Below, in pieces: positions 5,796 through 8,899 of a stretch of DNA of 8,899 bases. How positions within the stretch are numbered: position 1 is the first letter of the stretch; each line of letters begins with the position of its first letter. Source of the stretch: Chloroflexota bacterium (GTDB lineage Bacteria; Chloroflexota; UBA5177; JANWHV01); contig JANWHV010000074.1 in NCBI GenBank assembly GCA_025450255.1, positions 1-8,899 on the forward strand, given 5' to 3'. The position numbers and the translations under genes were made by a program. The notes beneath the pieces were generated by a model. That model searched no databases, was not told the origin of the DNA, and was given only the letters and a program-made list of their open reading frames with translations.

Positions 5796-7457
5796 ATGAT
5801 CACCGAGGACGAAGTACGGCAAATAACGCTTTTTGCGTCGTTGGATGACGCCCATAAGCAGCGCATTGCCGATCATGCGGCCGATATCCGCGTGCGCGAT
5901 GGCGACTGGGTAGCGCGCGAAGGCGAGGCGGCTGCCTTCTACGTGTTGCTGAGCGGGCGTATCGAGATATCCAAGGGCATTGGTGGATCGCAACGCAGCC
6001 TCGCACTGCGCGAAGCCGGTGAATTCTTTGGCGAGGTGCCGCTGCTTATTGGAGCGCCATTCGTCGCCAGCTTCCGGGCGATCGAGCCCTCACGGCTCCT
6101 CCGCCTGGGACCATCCGACTTCGCCGCATTGGTCTCCGCCACACCCGAGATTCATCAAAGCTTGACGGCCGCGCTGCTCGAGCGCGTCGGCAACCTAGAA
6201 GACGCCGTCACCTCGGCCGAGCGCATCCCTATCGTGGTAGGAAGCCCGTTTGACCTTGCTTGCCATACGGTGCGTGAATTTCTGTCGCGAAACTTCGTGG
6301 ACCACGAGTGGCTGGACTCGACGAGCGAGCGGGACCTTCCCTGTATTCCGGCACGTGCCGTCGAGCATGGCGTCTACCCTGTAGTTGTTTTGCCGGATGA
6401 TACGCTCCTGCCACAACCGTCGCTCCGCCGGCTTGCGGAAGCGGTCGGCTTGCAGACCGTGCCGGCCGCGACGGACTATGACGTGGTGATTGTTGGTGGT
6501 GGGCCGAGCGGCCTGTCGGCGGCGGTCTACGGCGCTTCGGAGGGCTTGCGTACGTTGATGGTCGAGGGGACGGCGCCGGGTGGCCAGGCCGGGACCTCGT
6601 CGCGCATCGAGAATTATCTCGGGTTCCCCATCGGTATATCGGGTGATGAGCTGGGCAGCAGGGCGCTCACGCAGGCGCGGCGATTCGGCGCGGAAATCGT
6701 GGTAACGCGGCAGGTGTGTTCGATCGCGCCGGGCGATCACCTGCACACGCTCGCGCTTGAAGATGGGGTGACGGTCCGAGCGCGCGCGATCGTGCTTGCC
6801 CTCGGCGTCACGTACCGGGCGCTCGCGGTACCAGGGATCGAACAATTTCTCGGCGCCGGGATTTACTACGGCGCCGCTCGCACCGAGGCGTTGGGCATGC
6901 GCGGCCGCTCGGTCTACCTGATCGGCGGCGGCAACTCGGCCGGCCAGGCGGCGATGTTCTTCGCCAACTACGCCACGCAGGTGACCTTGCTCGTGCGAGG
7001 GCCATCGCTGGCGGAATCGATGTCCAGCTACCTCATCGACCAGTTGACCACGCGGGCGAATATCGCCGTGCGGACGGGTACGGAGATGATCGGCGTTGCC
7101 GGCCATCACCACCTCGAAGCAATTACCCTCCGCGACCGGGCGCGGGACGGCGTGGAGCGCGTGCCGGCGGACGGCGTCTTCATCTTTATCGGCGCCGATG
7201 CCAACACCGACTGGCTGCCCAGGGCGATAGCCCGCGACGACCACGCATTTCTGCTCACCGGGCGCGATGTCGGCGACCTATTCCCCGACCGCTGGGCCGA
7301 ACGCGATCCGTACCTCCTTGAAACCAGCGTGCCCGGCATCTTCGCGGCGGGCGACGTGCGCCATGGGTCGCTCAAGCGCGTGGCATCGTCGGTCGGCGAG
7401 GGAAGCATGGCCATTGCTTTCATTCATCAATATCTGGCGTTGGCTCCGCCAGCCTGA
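5796..7457 (+). CDS. Fused cNMP-binding / Trx-like / thioredoxin-reductase-like flavoprotein
   Basis: A 553-residue fusion. Residues about 1-130 form a cyclic-nucleotide-binding-type domain, with LLSGRIEI and the cassette-like GEFFGEVPLLIGAPFVASFRA; the usual RAA(T/S) phosphate-binding Arg context is altered, so cAMP binding is uncertain. Residues about 145-220 form a thioredoxin/glutaredoxin-like domain: the active-site loop reads VVGSPFDLACH where glutaredoxins have CPYC, and the cis-Pro strand YPVVVLPDD is kept. From about 228 comes a two-dinucleotide-domain flavoprotein: FAD motif VGGGPSGLSAA (234-239 core), nucleotide motif IGGGNSAGQAA (377-383 core) and FAAGDVR (516-522). At the position of the thioredoxin-reductase CATC the sequence is YYGAARTEA (357-365), with no cysteines. 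It is therefore not a standard thioredoxin-disulfide reductase. Similar fusions are often annotated that way, and its electron acceptor is unknown. It is divergent from the Mo operon. Confidence 0.92.
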   Translation: MITEDEVRQITLFASLDDAHKQRIADHAADIRVRDGDWVAREGEAAAFYVLLSGRIEISKGIGGSQRSLALREAGEFFGEVPLLIGAPFVASFRAIEPSRLLRLGPSDFAALVSATPEIHQSLTAALLERVGNLEDAVTSAERIPIVVGSPFDLACHTVREFLSRNFVDHEWLDSTSERDLPCIPARAVEHGVYPVVVLPDDTLLPQPSLRRLAEAVGLQTVPAATDYDVVIVGGGPSGLSAAVYGASEGLRTLMVEGTAPGGQAGTSSRIENYLGFPIGISGDELGSRALTQARRFGAEIVVTRQVCSIAPGDHLHTLALEDGVTVRARAIVLALGVTYRALAVPGIEQFLGAGIYYGAARTEALGMRGRSVYLIGGGNSAGQAAMFFANYATQVTLLVRGPSLAESMSSYLIDQLTTRANIAVRTGTEMIGVAGHHHLEAITLRDRARDGVERVPADGVFIFIGADANTDWLPRAIARDDHAFLLTGRDVGDLFPDRWAERDPYLLETSVPGIFAAGDVRHGSLKRVASSVGEGSMAIAFIHQYLALAPPA

Positions 7458-7558
7458 GCCGCTGGATTGCCGCCACGCGCAAAAGTGCCGGGAAGATGCA
7501 CTGGGGCGTACCGCGGACTGGGTGCGGATCGGTGGGCGATCGACCGCGCGCGGGCGGC

Positions 7559-8260
7559 CTACGGCGCGGCCAGGACCGGTTCTTTCCGGCGGAAGCGGTC
7601 CACCGTCGCGCGCTTGACGTGCGTGAGATGTTCGCCCATCAGGCGTGCCGCCTCCGCGTGCGCGCCCCGGCGGAGCGCCGCGACGATACCGATGTGTTCC
7701 TGATGGTCCTCGAGAAGACGACCGTTTACGAATCCGTGTTGGGCGCGCTCCATGACCATGTAGGCGTGCAGCCGCTCATACAGGTCAAGCAGCACTCGAT
7801 CGCCCGTCGCCACAATCACCTCGCGATGGAATTGCCGCGTCGCCTCCGCATAGCGGCGCATGTCAGGCCCATTCTGGTGTCGGACTATGGTGTCCTCCCG
7901 CGCGAGTAAATCCTCAATGCGCGCAATGCTTTGCTCGGAGAGGTTTGGACCGGCTTTCTCGATCGCGTACACTTCGAGCAACGCGCGTAAGTCCAGCGTA
8001 TGCAGAATATCCGCCTCCGTGAACTGCGTCACCGACAAGCCGCGTCCCTCGGCGTTTTCGACCAACCCTTCGGAGGCCAGACGAAGCGCCGCATCTCGCA
8101 CGGGCGTAACGCTGATGTCGAGCTGCGCCGCGATGTCGCGCAGGTTCAGCCGGGCGCCGGGGGCGAGGCGCCCATCCAAAATCTGCGCCCGCAGCAACCC
8201 GTAGGCCTGCTCCCAAACCGGACGGTGCTCAATGGCTACATGGACGGGCCCCTCGTTCAT
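7559..8260 (-). CDS. GntR-family transcriptional regulator, FCD subfamily
   Basis: A 233-residue regulator. The N-terminal winged helix-turn-helix (about 12-78) has RAQILDGRLAPGARL and LRDIAAQLDISVTPVRDAALRLASEGLV, the hallmark GntR pattern. The C-terminal all-helical FCD ligand domain (about 85-225) has DLRALLEVYAIE, RQFHREV, EHIGIV and EHLTHV. Predicted metal-site histidines are H146, H190 and H212. The Asp normally four residues before the first His appears to be Thr (T142). FCD regulators typically sense organic acids or sugar acids, but no catabolic genes are visible here, so the effector is unknown. The start at 8260 has GGAGGA (8273-8268 on this strand) about 8 nt upstream. It is convergent with the fused flavoprotein gene, with a 101-bp gap, and downstream of the beta-propeller gene on the same strand. 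Confidence 0.93.
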   Translation of the reverse strand: MNEGPVHVAIEHRPVWEQAYGLLRAQILDGRLAPGARLNLRDIAAQLDISVTPVRDAALRLASEGLVENAEGRGLSVTQFTEADILHTLDLRALLEVYAIEKAGPNLSEQSIARIEDLLAREDTIVRHQNGPDMRRYAEATRQFHREVIVATGDRVLLDLYERLHAYMVMERAQHGFVNGRLLEDHQEHIGIVAALRRGAHAEAARLMGEHLTHVKRATVDRFRRKEPVLAAP

Positions 8261-8304
8261 TATGCTGTCCTCCGCGCACCGGCACGCGTTTATTCGTCAT
8301 TTGT

Positions 8305-8313
8305 TGTGACACA
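8305..8313. promoter_or_regulatory. Candidate GntR autoregulatory half-palindrome
   Basis: TGTGACACA is a 4+1+4 palindrome about 45 bp upstream of the GntR start. With the preceding T it differs at one position from the TNGTNNNACNA core often seen for FadR/FCD regulators. Autoregulation through a site here would be typical, but a 9-bp palindrome is weak evidence on its own. Confidence 0.28.
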
Positions 8314-8387
8314 TTCTAGCACGGTAGACATGGCGAACGGGAGACGATCGGTAGTGGCGCGGCAACGCCGCCAATCCGAGCGCCCGG

Positions 8388-8899
8388 CTAAGGAAGACGA
8401 GGCAGTAGTGATAGGCGCCACAGGGCGCCGCCCACCTCCAGCGCCAGGACCTGGCCGCCGGCTCGCTCATCGGTGACGGCGAGCGCGACGATCGGCCCGG
8501 CATGGTGTTCCTGGGCGATCTTTGCCCAGTCCTGGTCGTCCGCCCGGCGGTAGTAGAGCCCACGCGTCGACGCGGCCAGCAGCGCCGCGCCTGGCTCCGC
8601 GACCACGGCAAGGTCGAGTATCGCCGGCTGCTCGGCGTCCGGCGCCTGGCCGGCCGGCAACGGCGATACTCGCGGCTGGCCGGCGCCAGACGCGAATGGA
8701 CCGATCACCCGATCCGCGGCCGCGGCATACCACGCGCCGTCCGGCCCGACAGCCGCGACGCGGGCGACAGACGCGGCGCACTCGTACTGCCCTCGTTGCT
8801 CCCAGACGCCGTCCGGCGCGCCTTCCCAGATGCTGAGATTGGCGACGTGAGGATCGCCGAGGACAACCTGAAGCCGGTAGTTACCATCCTGGAGCGAAA
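8388..8899 (-). CDS. Probable beta-propeller repeat protein (5' partial, C-terminal part)
   Basis: The frame is open from the right edge down to a TAG at 8390-8388, giving about 170 C-terminal residues; the start is outside the window. The visible part has recurring short beta-rich units with W/Y-containing strands about 30-50 residues apart: NLSIWEG...GVWEQRG, VAAVGPDGAWYAAAADRV, LAVVAEPGAALLAASTRGLYYRR...DWAKI, and ALAVTDERAGGQVLALEVGGALWRLSL. This pattern (hydrophobic strand, acidic or Gly turn, GGLWR/GLYYR strand) is that of BNR/WD-type beta-propellers and of uncharacterised repeat proteins common in Chloroflexota-like genomes. No catalytic motif is visible and the function is unknown. 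It lies 127 bp upstream of the GntR gene on the same strand, so co-transcription is possible. The visible fragment is too short to count blades or exclude another repeat fold. Confidence 0.6.
   Translation of the reverse strand, partial: SLQDGNYRLQVVLGDPHVANLSIWEGAPDGVWEQRGQYECAASVARVAAVGPDGAWYAAAADRVIGPFASGAGQPRVSPLPAGQAPDAEQPAILDLAVVAEPGAALLAASTRGLYYRRADDQDWAKIAQEHHAGPIVALAVTDERAGGQVLALEVGGALWRLSLLPRLP

Noticed and set aside
6195..7244. Long open frame (about 349 codons) antisense to the fused flavoprotein
   Set aside because: Arg/His-rich composition, no recognisable domain, and it lies wholly opposite a gene with intact FAD and NAD motifs; it is a high-GC antisense shadow.
7449..7465. 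CCAGC/GCTGG stem across the stop codon of the fused flavoprotein as a terminator
   Set aside because: Only a 5-bp stem with a 7-nt loop and no T-tract; too weak in high-GC sequence to call.

Overview
The window is GC-rich and looks like a bacterial chromosome, most likely Chloroflexota. That guess rests on one main clue: the membrane half of the histidine kinase (about ten hydrophobic segments, an extracytoplasmic Cys pair, then a QLS...LHGLGISL-type stretch and a WRKSDDWL stretch) resembles a kinase architecture I associate with that phylum. The molybdenum-enzyme gene trio and the tandem cupredoxin-like protein fit the same kind of genome. Actinobacteria are the main alternative. I see no rRNA, tRNA, CRISPR array or insertion sequence.

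Layout. Positions 1-752 (+) hold the C-terminal part of a protein with two homologous cupredoxin-like domains; its start is outside the window. A perfect 14-bp hairpin follows at 775-806. Positions 901-3730 (+) hold a two-component pair: a multi-pass membrane sensor kinase of the HisKA_3 type and a NarL/LuxR-type response regulator whose ribosome binding site overlaps the kinase stop codon. Positions 3786-5397 (-) hold a compact three-gene operon: a sulfite-oxidase-like molybdopterin oxidoreductase, an FAD/NAD(P) reductase of the ferredoxin-reductase fold with no iron-sulfur domain, and a small four-cysteine zinc-ribbon/DUF6510-type protein. The genes overlap by 31 bp and then by 1 bp. A divergent intergenic region of about 400 bp (5398-5795) contains several short perfect inverted repeats. 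Positions 5796-7457 (+) encode a fusion of a cyclic-nucleotide-binding-type domain, a thioredoxin/glutaredoxin-like domain and a thioredoxin-reductase-like flavoprotein. The expected dithiol cysteines are replaced in both redox domains. Convergent to it is a GntR/FCD regulator (7559-8260, -). The right edge carries the C-terminal part of a probable beta-propeller protein (8388-8899, -).

How the genes may work together. The central part is redox-themed: a Mo enzyme with its own flavin reductase and a possible small metal-binding carrier, divergent from a second flavoprotein that cannot be an ordinary thioredoxin reductase. The most notable idea, which is inference, is that the four-Cys protein is the missing one-electron carrier of the Mo-enzyme operon. 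The two-component pair and the GntR regulator could control neighbouring genes, but nothing in the sequence ties them to specific targets.
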